64,000 nt of DNA, taken from NCBI GenBank assembly GCA_017854535.1, contig JAFMHL010000008.1, positions 31,579 through 95,578 on the forward strand, given 5' to 3'. The notes under the pieces are model-generated. The model was not told the DNA's origin. It searched no databases and saw only the letters and a program-made list of their open reading frames with translations. Below, one piece after another: positions 28,090 through 41,239 of this stretch. Position numbers and translations under genes: made by a program. Positions within the stretch are counted from its first letter, which is position 1, and every line of letters begins with the position of its first letter. This DNA is from Nitratireductor sp. (lineage in GTDB: Bacteria; Pseudomonadota; Alphaproteobacteria; Rhizobiales; Rhizobiaceae).

Positions 28090-28917
28090 ATGCAGTTTCA
28101 TAAAATCACTGACTGGGACGATGCTTATGCGAACGCTGATCATATTCCCGATGCTGCAGGGTTTATCAAACGCTGGCAAAAACAGGCCGGTGCCTTTCGA
28201 AAGAAACTGGCTAGCGAAAACCGTGCAGCCCTTGATCTTGCCTATGGCGAAGGCGAACGCAATGTGGTCGATATTTTCTATCCTGAAAATGAACCCAAGG
28301 GCTTGATGATCTTTGTCCATGGGGGCTACTGGTATCGCTTTGACAAAAGCTATTGGTCACACCTTGCGGCGAGCGCAGTAGAAAATGGCTGGATAGTTGC
28401 CATGCCTTCTTACACGCTTTGCCCTGACATCAAAATTTCCGGCATTACGAAAGAAGTGGCAAGAGCCATCGAATTTGTGGCAGGAACCATCTCAGGCCCT
28501 ATCCGGTTGGCCGGGCATTCTGCTGGTGGTCATCTGGTCACCCGAATGATTTGCAACAAGTCTCCTCTTTCAAAACGCATTCAGGCGCGCATCGAACACA
28601 CGATGGCAATCTCGCCTGTGTCGGACCTGAGACCACTATGTTGCCTAAAATTAAACGAGACCTTTGGCCTATCGGACAAAGAAGCCGAGAATGAAAGTCC
28701 TGCGCTTTTAACGCCACTTCCAAATGCCCGTGTTACCTGTTGGGTCGGCGCTGCGGAGCGCTCGGAATTCGTTCGACAAAATGCACTGCTTGCCAATATC
28801 TGGCATGGCCTCGGCGCACGCATATCGCACATAGAAGAAAGCGATCGTCATCATTTCGATGTGATCGATGGACTGGCTGATCCTAATAGCCTTATGACCA
28901 AAGCCTTGTTAGGCTGA
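28090..28917 (+). CDS. Alpha/beta hydrolase, kynurenine-formamidase-like
   Basis: A 275-residue alpha/beta hydrolase. The oxyanion-hole motif is [19 protein letters not shown], the nucleophile elbow is GHSAGG near residue 142, and the late [12 protein letters not shown] supplies the probable catalytic His. The HGGYW form is typical of arylformamidase-like and carboxylesterase-like enzymes. The true substrate is not known. It starts 33 bases after the soeC stop, with AAAGGA about 10 bases upstream, and is followed closely by a RidA gene. This makes the group look like one transcription unit and suggests a linked role in breaking down an unidentified compound. Confidence 0.8.
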   Translation: MQFHKITDWDDAYANADHIPDAAGFIKRWQKQAGAFRKKLASENRAALDLAYGEGERNVVDIFYPENEPKGLMIFVHGGYWYRFDKSYWSHLAASAVENGWIVAMPSYTLCPDIKISGITKEVARAIEFVAGTISGPIRLAGHSAGGHLVTRMICNKSPLSKRIQARIEHTMAISPVSDLRPLCCLKLNETFGLSDKEAENESPALLTPLPNARVTCWVGAAERSEFVRQNALLANIWHGLGARISHIEESDRHHFDVIDGLADPNSLMTKALLG

Positions 28918-28940
28918 ACGCAACACAAAGGATGTCTCAG

Positions 28941-29282
28941 ATGATTGAACGCATTGATACTGCCACCCGCATGAGCCAGATCGTCAAACATAACGGGACG
29001 GCCTATTTGGCTGGTCAGGTTGGCAATGCAGGTGAATCTGTTGCTGATCAGACCCGCACCTGCATCGAAAAAATCGAGAAGCTTCTGGAAAAGGCAGGGT
29101 CTTCGCCTGACAAAATCCTTCAAGCAATCATCTGGTTGGCCGATATGAAAGATTTTGCCGAGATGAACGCTGTTTGGGATGCCTGGGTACCAGAGGGCCA
29201 TGCGCCAGCAAGAGCATGCGGCGAGGCTAAACTTGCCCGTCCAGACTTCACTGTGGAAATCATCATTACCGCCGCTTATTAA
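28941..29282 (+). CDS. RidA family protein, second copy
   Basis: A short RidA-superfamily protein of 113 residues. Visible features are [53 protein letters not shown], and [27 protein letters not shown], where the PARACGEA segment corresponds to the RidA active-site Arg region. It is distinct from the longer RidA near 23 kb. The ATG at 28941 stands 9 bases after AAAGG, while the ATG at 28932 abuts that site. The stop overlaps the stop of the convergent EamA gene by a few bases. It forms the end of the Mo-enzyme/hydrolase group. Confidence 0.88.
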   Translation: MIERIDTATRMSQIVKHNGTAYLAGQVGNAGESVADQTRTCIEKIEKLLEKAGSSPDKILQAIIWLADMKDFAEMNAVWDAWVPEGHAPARACGEAKLARPDFTVEIIITAAY

Positions 29283-30139
29283 TCGGGTTTTCGTTTCGCC
29301 CGTGCGACGACAGCCTCGCGATGGACCGTGTAAATCCCTGTTGCCATGATGATGGCTGCGCCAAGCCAGGTCCACTGATCCGGCAATTGGTGAAACACGA
29401 AATAGCCATACATGGTTCCCCAGATCAGCAAAGAATAATGTACTGGTGCTAGCGCGACGGATTCAGCAACCTCCAATGCTTTAATGACACAGGTTTCCGC
29501 CACCGCTGCGCAGATCGACATACTCGCCAATAATGTCCATTCAAGTTTCGTTGACGGTGTGACCCAAACAAAGACCAAGGGGAGCGTTAGCATGGCAGTG
29601 CTGACGATAGCCGTATAGGCAACGGTTGTCCTGATGCGATCAGAGCCTGACAAGAAGCGCGATAAAATTTGCCTCACAGCAAAGAAGGCTGCCGCCAACA
29701 ATACCAATCCGGCAGCTGGGTGCACCACGCCAAGTCCGGGACGCACCACAATCAACATACCCACAAAGCCGATGCTTACAGCCGTCCATCGCCGGATGCC
29801 AACTTTTTCTTTCAGAACCAGCGCGCCGAGAATTGTAACAAGAAACGGAGCAACAAAACTAACCGCAACTGCATCTGCAATCGGCACATATTGAATGGCT
29901 ATGATAAAGATCGCAGCAGAGCTGCCAGCAAGCACACCTCTTGAAATCTGTAATTTCAAATTATTGGTTTTGAGAACGACCATGCCCTGCATCGCCAATA
30001 GGATAAATACTCCGGCCAAAAGCCCCAATTGGCGAAACCAGACAATTTGCATGGCTGGCAAAGATTGCGTTAGAAATTTAGCCTGCGTGTCCACTGCAGA
30101 AAACAGGAACATACCAAACAACATATAGCCGATGCCCAA
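29279..30139 (-). CDS. DMT-superfamily transporter (EamA)
   Basis: A 286-residue drug/metabolite transporter with ten predicted membrane helices and two EamA repeats. The first starts [22 protein letters not shown], and the second is in the C-terminal half. Family members export amino acids, metabolites or drugs; this sequence does not tell which. The only plausible start is TTG at 30139, because the frame upstream soon meets a stop codon and no ATG occurs before the first helix. The GTG/ATG-free start is worth remembering when comparing annotations. The stop overlaps that of the RidA gene (4 bases, convergent). DUF1304 and SDR genes precede it on the same strand. Confidence 0.85.
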   Translation of the reverse strand: MGIGYMLFGMFLFSAVDTQAKFLTQSLPAMQIVWFRQLGLLAGVFILLAMQGMVVLKTNNLKLQISRGVLAGSSAAIFIIAIQYVPIADAVAVSFVAPFLVTILGALVLKEKVGIRRWTAVSIGFVGMLIVVRPGLGVVHPAAGLVLLAAAFFAVRQILSRFLSGSDRIRTTVAYTAIVSTAMLTLPLVFVWVTPSTKLEWTLLASMSICAAVAETCVIKALEVAESVALAPVHYSLLIWGTMYGYFVFHQLPDQWTWLGAAIIMATGIYTVHREAVVARAKRKPD

Positions 30140-30206
30140 TGCATTGTTGGTCTCACGCGGTTTGGGAGAAGCATTAATGGGAGCGGATGGGCTGATGGCG
30201 ATGGTC

Positions 30207-30578
30207 TTAAGCTTTTTTTGTTAGCAAGATGAAAACCAAACCAATTAAAGCGAATAATGTTTGCACAAACAGAATGGAAACCGAAATGGTTGCCGCGCCA
30301 TACAAACCGGCAATCGCCACGCACAAAAGAAAAAACACGGCAACTTTTCTGGCCCATTCTGGATTGCCTATGAACTGGGACCAGATCAATCCCGCAGCCA
30401 AAAATCCATTATACAAACCCTGATTGGCAGCCATGACTTTAGTGGGTGTGAACAATTCCTCGGACAAAAAGCTAAATACGTCTGGTCCTTTGGATTCCCA
30501 TGCGAACATTTCCAACCACAAAATCAAAATGTGAATGAGCGCAACAATTCCAACTACAATTCTGGAAACTAAAGTCAT
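30207..30578 (-). CDS. DUF1304 membrane protein
   Basis: A 123-residue membrane protein with four helices and the signature of DUF1304: HILILWLEMFAWESKGPDVF followed by VMAANQGLYNGFLAAGLIW. The family has no known function. The ATG has AAAGGGAG about 7 bases upstream. It lies between an SDR gene and the EamA transporter on the same strand, with 67 bases to the latter and 39 to the former. The three may be co-transcribed. Confidence 0.88.
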   Translation of the reverse strand: MTLVSRIVVGIVALIHILILWLEMFAWESKGPDVFSFLSEELFTPTKVMAANQGLYNGFLAAGLIWSQFIGNPEWARKVAVFFLLCVAIAGLYGAATISVSILFVQTLFALIGLVFILLTKKA

Positions 30579-30617
30579 CTTTGAACTCCCTTTATTGCCC
30601 TCGGTTAATCTTAATCC

Positions 30618-31379
30618 TTACGGCAGACGAATAGCGCCATCGAGACGAATGGTTTCGCCATTCATATAAGGGCTTTCAACAATAATGCGCGCCAAAGAGC
30701 CATATTCAGATGGCTTGCCCAATCGCTTCGGGAAAGTAACTTGGGCGGAAAGCGAATCGACCACTTCCTGACCAAGACCTTCAAACAATGGCGTTAGAAA
30801 CAGGCCCGGCGCAATCGCGCAAATGCGGATGCCGTAAAAAGCAAGATCACGGGAAACAGGCAAGGTCATGCCAACAATAGCGCCCTTGGTCGCTGAGTAA
30901 GCGACTTGGCCTTTTTGGCCGTCATAAGCTGCCACAGAAGCCGTATTGACGATAACACCGCGCTCGCCGTCTTCATTTGGTTCATTCTTGGCCATTTGTT
31001 CGGCAGCAAGACGGAACACGTTAAACGTGCCCGTTAGATTGATATCAATGGTTTTCTTGAAAAGACCAAGATCATGCGGCCCTTCTTTACCCAAAGTTTT
31101 TGATGCAACACCAATGCCCGCGCAGTTTACATTTGCAGTGATCTTGCCAAATTTCGCCATCGTAGCCGCAATCCCTGCAACAACGCTGGCTTCGTCGGTT
31201 ACATCCACTTTTTGAAACAGCACATGATCGCCCAATTCCTCAGCGACATTTTCGCCCCGCTCGGCGTTCATGTCAAAAATCGCAACTTTTGCACCGCCAG
31301 CAACAAAATTACGGACCGTTGCTTCGCCAAGGCCGGATGCGCCGCCAGTGATGACAGCTACTGTTTCATTGAGTTTCAT
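30618..31379 (-). CDS. SDR oxidoreductase, 3-hydroxyacyl-CoA dehydrogenase type 2-like
   Basis: A 253-residue short-chain dehydrogenase with the NAD-binding TGGASGLGEATVR glycine motif, the catalytic Ser in NTASVAAYDG, and YSATKGAIVG for the YxxxK pair. Overall sequence (NCAGIGVASKTLGKEGPHDL, and a C-terminal YMNGETIRLDGAIRL) resembles HSD10-type 3-hydroxyacyl-CoA dehydrogenases, which act in beta-oxidation of fatty acids and branched-chain residues. The ATG at 31379 has GGAG upstream; an in-frame upstream start would add 18 unlikely residues. No acyl-CoA genes stand beside it, so the substrate class is inferred from family alone. Confidence 0.88.
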   Translation of the reverse strand: MKLNETVAVITGGASGLGEATVRNFVAGGAKVAIFDMNAERGENVAEELGDHVLFQKVDVTDEASVVAGIAATMAKFGKITANVNCAGIGVASKTLGKEGPHDLGLFKKTIDINLTGTFNVFRLAAEQMAKNEPNEDGERGVIVNTASVAAYDGQKGQVAYSATKGAIVGMTLPVSRDLAFYGIRICAIAPGLFLTPLFEGLGQEVVDSLSAQVTFPKRLGKPSEYGSLARIIVESPYMNGETIRLDGAIRLP

Positions 31380-31545
31380 GGACGTTCTCCAGATGTTGAA
31401 ATTGGTTAGCCCAAGAATAGACCAGCAACGCACTGAAATGCCAGCGTCAAATTTGCAATACAGGTGTCGATCTTGGCAACAGCATGAATCTTAAATCTAA
31501 CTCCCGTAGTGGGAAAGCGGTACAAATCAACCGCGTTTCGTTATC

Positions 31546-31645
31546 TTCGGGCTGTGACCCGACGGTCGAAACCATTATCCATCCTCATTTACGAAACAAT
31601 GAAGTTTCACGGAATGGATCCTCGGGGCAAGCCCAAGGATGACGA
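31546..31645. repeat. Palindromic intergenic repeat, mosaic copy
   Basis: A gene-free stretch with two related palindromic pieces: ATCTTCGGGCTGTGACCCGACGG at the left and GGATCCTCGGGGCAAGCCCAAGGATGACG at the right. The right piece is the reverse-oriented relative of the TCATCCTCGG element at 7380-7473. The arms are imperfect, as expected of an old repeat. It lies between the SDR promoter region and the atp operon terminator. Confidence 0.6.
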
Positions 31646-31665
31646 AAAAGAAACAACTGTCAGAA

Positions 31666-31698
31666 CAAAAACGGGCCCAAGATTTCTCTGGGACCCGT
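31666..31698 (-). terminator. Terminator of the atpHAGDC operon
   Basis: Read on the minus strand, ACGGGTCCCA pairs with TGGGCCCGT with a one-base bulge (plus-strand coordinates 31689-31698 and 31671-31679), and TTTTTGTT follows. It is 25 bases beyond the atpC stop. Confidence 0.88.
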
Positions 31699-31723
31699 CT
31701 CCAAAATTTCAATTGTTTTACAC

Positions 31724-32122
31724 TTAAAGCGCAGCTTGCAAGGTTGTTAGCTGGTCAAGATAATCTGCAGCAGCAGCCTTGGCATGATCATCCTTGGCAT
31801 CGGCCACATCTTCTTTTGCGTCCTGAATGCGCTTGGCAAGATCTTCTTTGTTTAGATCAGCCGCATTGACCGCATGCTCAGCAAGAATGGAAAGACCATT
31901 TGGCGACACGTCAGCAAAGCCGCCAAACACCACATAACGCGATGCTTCGCCGCCGGCCATCTTCACTTCAATCACGCCCGGCTTAATGGTGGACATGAAG
32001 GGTGCATGGTTGGCAAGAACCTGAAAATAACCTTCAGCACCAGGAATAAGCACTTCTGCTGCTTCGCCTGAAACCAGAAGTTTCTCCGGTGAGACCAGTT
32101 CAAAAGGAAAGGCTTGAGCCAT
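31724..32122 (-). CDS. atpC: ATP synthase F1 subunit epsilon
   Basis: Epsilon subunit of the F1 sector, 132 residues. It shows the N-terminal beta-sandwich (FELVSPEKLLVSGEAAEVLIPGAEGYFQVLANHAPFM) and a C-terminal helical region rich in Ala, Asp and Lys (LNKEDLAKRIQDAKEDVADAKDDHAKAAAA). It helps couple the rotor to catalysis and can restrain ATP hydrolysis. It is the last gene of the operon, 36 bases after atpD, and is followed by a terminator. Confidence 0.97.
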   Translation of the reverse strand: MAQAFPFELVSPEKLLVSGEAAEVLIPGAEGYFQVLANHAPFMSTIKPGVIEVKMAGGEASRYVVFGGFADVSPNGLSILAEHAVNAADLNKEDLAKRIQDAKEDVADAKDDHAKAAAADYLDQLTTLQAAL

Positions 32123-32158
32123 GTATTTATTCCCTTTAGCGCAAAGCGCAGCCTAAAA

Positions 32159-33733
<1,575 letters not shown>

Positions 33734-33782
33734 TTAAATTTCACATCTCTTTTGGGTTTGCTTTCGCTACCAAACCGAGACT

Positions 33783-34670
33783 TTAGAGCGCTTCCGCGCC
33801 TGAGATAATTTCAATCAATTCTTTAGTAATCTGCGCCTGACGCTGACGGTTATAGCTCAGGGTCAATTTGTCGATCATTTCACCAGCATTACGGGTCGCA
33901 TTGTCCATAGCGGACATTTTCGCACCCATTTCACCAGCAGCATTTTCAAGCAATGCACGGAAGACCTGCACAGAAACATTTCGCGGCAAAAGATCGCCAA
34001 GAATGGCTTCTTCGCTCGGCTCATATTCATAGCTTACGTCACCGCTTGCAGCATTTGCGCCTTCTTCAACTTCAGGAATAGAAGCTGGAATGAGGCTAAG
34101 AGCTGTTGGAACTTGGCTAATGACAGATTTGAACTCTGAATAAAACAAAGTGCAAACGTCAAACGCTTCATCCGCAAACATTTCCAAAATGCGCTTGCTG
34201 ACAGTCGTCGCTTCATCAAACCCGATATATTTTACTGAACGAAATTCAATACGCTCAACAATCTTTGGTCCGAATTCCATCTTCAGCGCATCATAGCCTT
34301 TTTTGCCAACGGTATAGATTTTTACTTCTTTACCTTCAGCGAGCAGTTTGCGTGCATGAATACGGGCCATACGGGCAATCGATGAATTAAAACCACCGCA
34401 AAGTCCACGCTCGGCTGTTGCAACAACAAGCAAGTGCACTTGATCTTTGCCATTGCCCGTAAGCAGCAAAGGCGCATCTTCACGCCCTTCCATGCTTTTT
34501 GCCAAACCACCCAAAACTTTAGCCATTTTGGTTGAGTATGGTCGAGCCTGCTCAGCAGCCATTTGCGCACGACGAAGCTTCGCAGCCGCAACCATTTTCA
34601 TGGCTTTGGTGATTTTTTGCGTCGCTTTTACCGATGCAATCCGGTTTTTAAGGTCCTTTAAGGAAGCCAT
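33783..34670 (-). CDS. atpG: ATP synthase F1 subunit gamma
   Basis: Central-stalk gamma subunit, 295 residues. The N-terminal helix [33 protein letters not shown] and the C-terminal helix with [32 protein letters not shown] are the two strands of the coiled-coil shaft that turns within the alpha3beta3 ring. The central part has [11 protein letters not shown]. It lies between atpA and atpD, with short spacers. Confidence 0.98.
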   Translation of the reverse strand: MASLKDLKNRIASVKATQKITKAMKMVAAAKLRRAQMAAEQARPYSTKMAKVLGGLAKSMEGREDAPLLLTGNGKDQVHLLVVATAERGLCGGFNSSIARMARIHARKLLAEGKEVKIYTVGKKGYDALKMEFGPKIVERIEFRSVKYIGFDEATTVSKRILEMFADEAFDVCTLFYSEFKSVISQVPTALSLIPASIPEVEEGANAASGDVSYEYEPSEEAILGDLLPRNVSVQVFRALLENAAGEMGAKMSAMDNATRNAGEMIDKLTLSYNRQRQAQITKELIEIISGAEAL

Positions 34671-34703
34671 TTAGCTTTTTTCCCTAGTCTCTCTATCCGT
34701 TGC

Positions 34704-36793
<2,090 letters not shown>

Positions 36794-37048
36794 AGTTACA
36801 ACAGTCCCCAAGATGTGTTCATGCGACTCGCAAAAACAGATTTTTAACAACGCCCGATTACGGGAAAATCTGAACAAGTCATTGAACTTGAATATCTTTT
36901 AGTAATTTTTACAGCAGTGGTCGAACCGAAATTCCCCACAGCCGCGCTTCAACTAGCACACTGAATGAGGAGTCGCAACCAACCAAAGCACCGCTTTTTG
37001 CAGATAGTTATGAGTCTATTGTCGCATAGGGAGAGATTTTTTCCACTT

Positions 37049-39214
37049 TTAAAGAAAGCTTTGCGGATCCACGTCAATTTGTACGCGAATACTGCCCTTC
37101 TCCTTGGGGCTGGCTGCAAGCCATTTGCGTAACCATGCCTGCAAATTGACCCCAAGATCGCCATGAACCAATAATCTGAACCGATGGCGCTCGCGAAGAA
37201 TTGCAATCGGCGCTTCTGCCGGACCCAGAATGGATATTCCCGCCTCCTTTGGAGCAAGTCTACGCATGGCTTTTGCCTGCCCTTCTGCCTCGTTCCGCGT
37301 TGAAGCAGACACAATAATCGAAGCCAAACGTCCAAATGGAGGCAGACCAGAAGATTGCCGCCCTAAGATTTCGCGTTCATAAAAGGCTTCGCGATCTCCC
37401 GCAGCAATCGCCTGTATCACTGGATGCTCCGGCTGGTAGGTTTGCAGAAAGCCAAAACTTTTGCCGCCTGCACGTCCTGCACGCCCTGTCACCTGAGATA
37501 GCAGTTGAAATGTGCGTTCTGCAGCCCGCGGATCACCGTTTGAAAGACCCAAATCTGCATCAATTACCCCAACGCAACTCATCAATGGAAAGTTATGGCC
37601 TTTGGCAACCAGTTGCGTACCAATGACAATATCGCATTCACCTTTGGCAATCGCATCAAGTTCCAGCCGCAAACGCTTCACGCCGCCCATAAGATCAGAC
37701 GACAAAATCAAAGTTCGTGCATCAGGGAATATATCCACCACCTCTTCAGCCAATCGTTCAACGCCGGGACCGCACGCAACCAGATGATCAAAAGTGCCGC
37801 AAGACGGACATACTTCCGGCACTTTGTCATTATGACCACAATGATGGCATTGCAATTGCTTGCGGAAACGATGCTCAACCAGCCAGGTCGTACAATTGGG
37901 GCATTGGAACCGATGGCCGCAGACCCGGCACAAGGTCAGCGGCGCATAGCCTCTTCGATTGAGAAACAACAATGCCTGTTCCCCGCGTTCAACCGCCTCG
38001 CCTATCGCTTGGCGCAAGATAGGCGAAATAAACCCGCCGCGGGGCGGAGGATTTTTCCGCATATCAATCGTCGCAAGATCAGGCAGCACGGCCTCGCCGT
38101 AGCGCGCCTCCATCCGTAAATAATGATAGCGCCCACGATCCGCGTTCACCCGGCTTTCAAGCGAGGGCGTGGCTGAAGATAAAATCACCGGAGCATCCGC
38201 CAGCCTTCCGCGCACCACAGCCATATCGCGGGCGTTGTAAAAGACACGGTCTTCTTGCTTGTAGGCAGCATCGTGCTCTTCATCGACGACGATCAATCCA
38301 AGATCATGAAAGGGCAAGAAAAGCGCCGAACGGGCACCGGCAACAACTCGCACTTCGCCCGTTGCCACTTGCCGCCACAACTGTTCGCGTTTCTTTGGCG
38401 CAATATCTGAATGCCATTCACCGGGCTTTACACCAAAGCGATCCTGAAACCGTTCAAGGAAATTTGCAGTCAACGCGATTTCAGGCAATAGAATGAGAGC
38501 TTGCTTGCCCAGCTCCAGAACCTTGGCAACAGCCTCGAAATAAACTTCAGTTTTTCCTGAACCCGTAACACCATCCAGCAATGAAACTGAAAACTTATTG
38601 GCCTCGGTTGTTTCCACCAATGCCTTGGCGCTATCAATCTGCTCTTCTAGCAATTCAGGCTGATGATAAGAATTATCTGGCAAAGGAACCAAAGGCCCTG
38701 CTGGAATTTCCACTTCTTCCAAAACACCTTGGGTGATCAATCCATTCACCACAGACGCACTGGTTCCAGCCGCATGGGCCAATCCAGATTTTGACCATGC
38801 CATGCCATCACGCGCCAACGTCAAAATGCGTTTGCGCGCCTCGGTCAACTTTTCAGGCTCCTTGCCTGCAAATTTATAGGCAATGGTATTTGGCAACGGT
38901 TCAAGGGCTGCCGGCGATCTCAAAATCATCCGCAGCACCATTCCCGGCGGAGAAAGCGTGTAGGCCGCAATCCATTCCACAAATTGCATCAATTCTTTTG
39001 ACAAAGGCGGGCAATCGAACTTTTGTTCCACAGCTTTAAGCTTTTTGGGGTTTACCTCATCAACCTTCCCATCCCACACGACGGCCGCAACCTTGCGTGG
39101 CCCAAGTGGAACCTGCACATGATCGCCCGGCGCAAGCACCATGCCTTCCGGCACGCCGTAGGTATAAGGGCGCTCGGTTGGGATGGGCAGAAGGATAGCT
39201 ACGGTCTTGGACAA
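37049..39214 (-). CDS. priA: Primosomal protein N' (PriA helicase)
   Basis: Replication-restart DNA helicase, 721 residues. It has the N-terminal 3'-DNA-binding domain, Walker A DGVTGSGKTEVYF, the DEEHDAAYKQ box, and a zinc region with eight Cys (CRVCGHRFQCPNC ... CHHCGHNDKVPEVCPSC), then helicase motif VI QVTGRAGRAG. PriA reloads the replisome at stalled forks. The start is TTG at 39214 (MSKTVAILLPIP), since a stop codon lies just four codons upstream. It is transcribed away from the transaldolase gene and lies next to the atp operon on the same strand, as in related genomes. Confidence 0.97.
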   Translation of the reverse strand: MSKTVAILLPIPTERPYTYGVPEGMVLAPGDHVQVPLGPRKVAAVVWDGKVDEVNPKKLKAVEQKFDCPPLSKELMQFVEWIAAYTLSPPGMVLRMILRSPAALEPLPNTIAYKFAGKEPEKLTEARKRILTLARDGMAWSKSGLAHAAGTSASVVNGLITQGVLEEVEIPAGPLVPLPDNSYHQPELLEEQIDSAKALVETTEANKFSVSLLDGVTGSGKTEVYFEAVAKVLELGKQALILLPEIALTANFLERFQDRFGVKPGEWHSDIAPKKREQLWRQVATGEVRVVAGARSALFLPFHDLGLIVVDEEHDAAYKQEDRVFYNARDMAVVRGRLADAPVILSSATPSLESRVNADRGRYHYLRMEARYGEAVLPDLATIDMRKNPPPRGGFISPILRQAIGEAVERGEQALLFLNRRGYAPLTLCRVCGHRFQCPNCTTWLVEHRFRKQLQCHHCGHNDKVPEVCPSCGTFDHLVACGPGVERLAEEVVDIFPDARTLILSSDLMGGVKRLRLELDAIAKGECDIVIGTQLVAKGHNFPLMSCVGVIDADLGLSNGDPRAAERTFQLLSQVTGRAGRAGGKSFGFLQTYQPEHPVIQAIAAGDREAFYEREILGRQSSGLPPFGRLASIIVSASTRNEAEGQAKAMRRLAPKEAGISILGPAEAPIAILRERHRFRLLVHGDLGVNLQAWLRKWLAASPKEKGSIRVQIDVDPQSFL

Positions 39215-39349
39215 TGCTGACTTTCAATGTTTATTGGTTCGACACAAATCATTGCCGATTCTCTTCAAACTTCCGGTAAACGTAATGACCTCGTGGCAAA
39301 TATGCTATAAAGGAAACGAAAACCATCCATCCCGATATAGGAAACCAAA

Positions 39350-40006
39350 ATGAAATTTTTTATCGATACCGCAGATGTTGCTGAAATCCGTGAACTTAAT
39401 GACACAGGCCTTGTAGATGGCGTGACTACGAACCCTTCCCTGATCATGAAATCTGGCCGTGACATCATCGACGTTACGAAAGAGATTTGCGGCATCGTAA
39501 AAGGTCCGGTTTCTGCTGAAGTTACAGCCACTGACTACGAAGGCATGATGAAAGAAGCAAAGGTTCTTGCAAAGATCGCAAAGAATATCTGCATCAAATT
39601 GCCATTGACCATGGATGGATTGAAAGCCTGTAAAGCACTGACAGACAAAGGCCACCAGACCAATGTCACCTTGTGCTTCTCCGCCAATCAGGCGCTTTTA
39701 GCGGCAAAAGCTGGCGCAACTTATGTGTCGCCTTTTATTGGTCGTTTGGACGATCAGGGATTGGACGGCATGGAACTGATCGAAGAAATCCGCACAATCT
39801 TCGATAATTACGACTTCAAAACACAAATCTTGGCTGCTTCCATCCGCACCGTGAACCACGTCAAGGAAGCTGCCTTAATCGGCGCTGATGTGATCACCGC
39901 ACCACCGGCCACCTTGAAAGCCCTGGTCAAACATCCGTTGACCGACAAAGGCCTCAGCGACTTCCTGGCCGATTGGGCCAAGACAGGTCAGAAGATCAGC
40001 AAATAG
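39350..40006 (+). CDS. Small transaldolase / fructose-6-phosphate aldolase family
   Basis: A 218-residue TIM-barrel aldolase of the short transaldolase group (the TalC/FSA type). Key segments: [30 protein letters not shown], the Schiff-base Lys in ICIKLPLT, and [30 protein letters not shown]. In Hyphomicrobiales these serve as transaldolase in the pentose phosphate pathway, and some act as fructose-6-phosphate aldolase; sequence alone does not decide. It is divergent from priA with a 135-base gap. A hairpin terminator follows about 105 bases later. Confidence 0.94.
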   Translation: MKFFIDTADVAEIRELNDTGLVDGVTTNPSLIMKSGRDIIDVTKEICGIVKGPVSAEVTATDYEGMMKEAKVLAKIAKNICIKLPLTMDGLKACKALTDKGHQTNVTLCFSANQALLAAKAGATYVSPFIGRLDDQGLDGMELIEEIRTIFDNYDFKTQILAASIRTVNHVKEAALIGADVITAPPATLKALVKHPLTDKGLSDFLADWAKTGQKISK

Positions 40007-40110
40007 TCATTTATGTGGCCCCAAGTTTCAAAGACACTATCAGCTTTTTACCTTGCTGATAATTGGTTTTAGTGGTCACAAACTTGCTTTGTAAAATTTA
40101 CACATTCTTG

Positions 40111-40145
40111 GCGCCAACTGGAAAATCCGGTTGGCGCTTCTTGTA
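40111..40145 (+). terminator. Rho-independent terminator after the transaldolase gene
   Basis: GCGCCAACTGG (40111-40121) pairs with CCGGTTGGCGC (40127-40137) with one G-T pair and a 5-base loop, followed by TTCTTG. The T-run is broken, but the stem is strong. Confidence 0.75.
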
Positions 40146-40215
40146 AATATCCCTCTTCATCCTTCGCTAACCACCTTCTGGCACTCTGATTCCAATAAAA
40201 GGAATGGAGCGTCAG

Positions 40216-41160
40216 ATGAACGACCAATCAGCATTTTTAATCTATGGCGCACCAGACTTAATTGCCGAACGCAAAAACTGGTTGGCAAGCCTTGCCTCCG
40301 AGCGCCGTTTATCGCCAGAAACGCTAGAGGCATATGAAAGAGATTTGCGCCAGTTCCTGCAATTCATGACAGGCTATCTTGGCGCACCTGTTAGATTAAA
40401 AGATGTATCAGCATTAAAGCCGATGGACCTGCGTGGATTTCTTGCCGAACGTCGCCGTGCTGGCGCTGGCGCAAGGACCCTCGGCCGCGGCCTTGCGGGC
40501 ATCCGCTCCTTCGTCCGGTTTCTGGAGAAAAAAGGCTTGGCATCTTCAGCTGGTTTGTCAGCCACGAAAGCCCCCAAACAGCCAAAAACTTTACCCAAAC
40601 CCATCAGCGCCTCCAAAGCCATTCAATTGACTGATCCAACGGAACATATGCGCGATGAACCCTGGATTGCGGCCCGCGATGTGGCGGTGATAACCCTGCT
40701 CTATGGGTGCGGCCTTCGCATCAGCGAAGCATTGGCCTTAACACCGTCCATCATTTCAGCCAGCACAACTTCCATTCCCATTTTAGGCAAGGGTGGCAAA
40801 ACCAGACTTGCACCCCTACTCCCAGTGATACGCGAAGCAATCGCTCAATATCAAAAAATCTGTCCATTTTACTTAAAGCCAGATGCGCCTTTGTTTCGCG
40901 GCGCTAAGGGCGGAGACCTTCGTCCAGAAATCATTCAACGCCAGATCAAAAAACTGCGTTCAGCCCTAAACCTTCCAGACACAACAACGCCACATGCCCT
41001 GCGCCATTCTTTTGCTACGCATTTACTGGGCAATGGTGGAGACCTTCGAACCATCCAGGAACTATTGGGCCACGCGTCTTTGTCGACCACCCAAATCTAT
41101 ACGGGCGTCGATACCCAAAGGCTTCTCGATATCTACGAAAATACCCATCCGCGAGCGTAA
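40216..41160 (+). CDS. xerC: Tyrosine recombinase XerC
   Basis: Site-specific recombinase that, with XerD, resolves chromosome dimers at dif. It has the N-terminal SAM-like core-binding domain (LAEYAERNL-type helices near SPETLEAYERDLRQFLQF) and the catalytic domain with the R of GCGLRISEAL, the K of GKGGKTR, HALRHSFATHLL, the H of LGHASLSTTQIYTGVD, and the nucleophile Tyr in that last stretch. Length is normal at 314 residues. I chose ATG 40216 because GGAG lies six bases before it; ATG 40204 is too close to AAAGGA. The gene stands alone, as an ordinary chromosomal XerC and not as an integron or phage integrase. Its dif site was not found in the window. Confidence 0.95.
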   Translation: MNDQSAFLIYGAPDLIAERKNWLASLASERRLSPETLEAYERDLRQFLQFMTGYLGAPVRLKDVSALKPMDLRGFLAERRRAGAGARTLGRGLAGIRSFVRFLEKKGLASSAGLSATKAPKQPKTLPKPISASKAIQLTDPTEHMRDEPWIAARDVAVITLLYGCGLRISEALALTPSIISASTTSIPILGKGGKTRLAPLLPVIREAIAQYQKICPFYLKPDAPLFRGAKGGDLRPEIIQRQIKKLRSALNLPDTTTPHALRHSFATHLLGNGGDLRTIQELLGHASLSTTQIYTGVDTQRLLDIYENTHPRA

Positions 41161-41239
41161 TTTAGAAACAATTGTTACGAATATTGACCTCTAGTTAACC
41201 CTGTCATTTAACGCGATTTCCACTTCCAGATCGTAAAAC

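Noticed and set aside
37336..38119. Several long plus-strand frames opposite priA
   Set aside because: Antisense shadows of the helicase gene, without supporting start sites or domains.
40216..41160. XerC as a sign of an integron or prophage
   Set aside because: The protein is an ordinary chromosomal XerC in its usual neighbourhood, with no attachment site, cassette or phage genes nearby.
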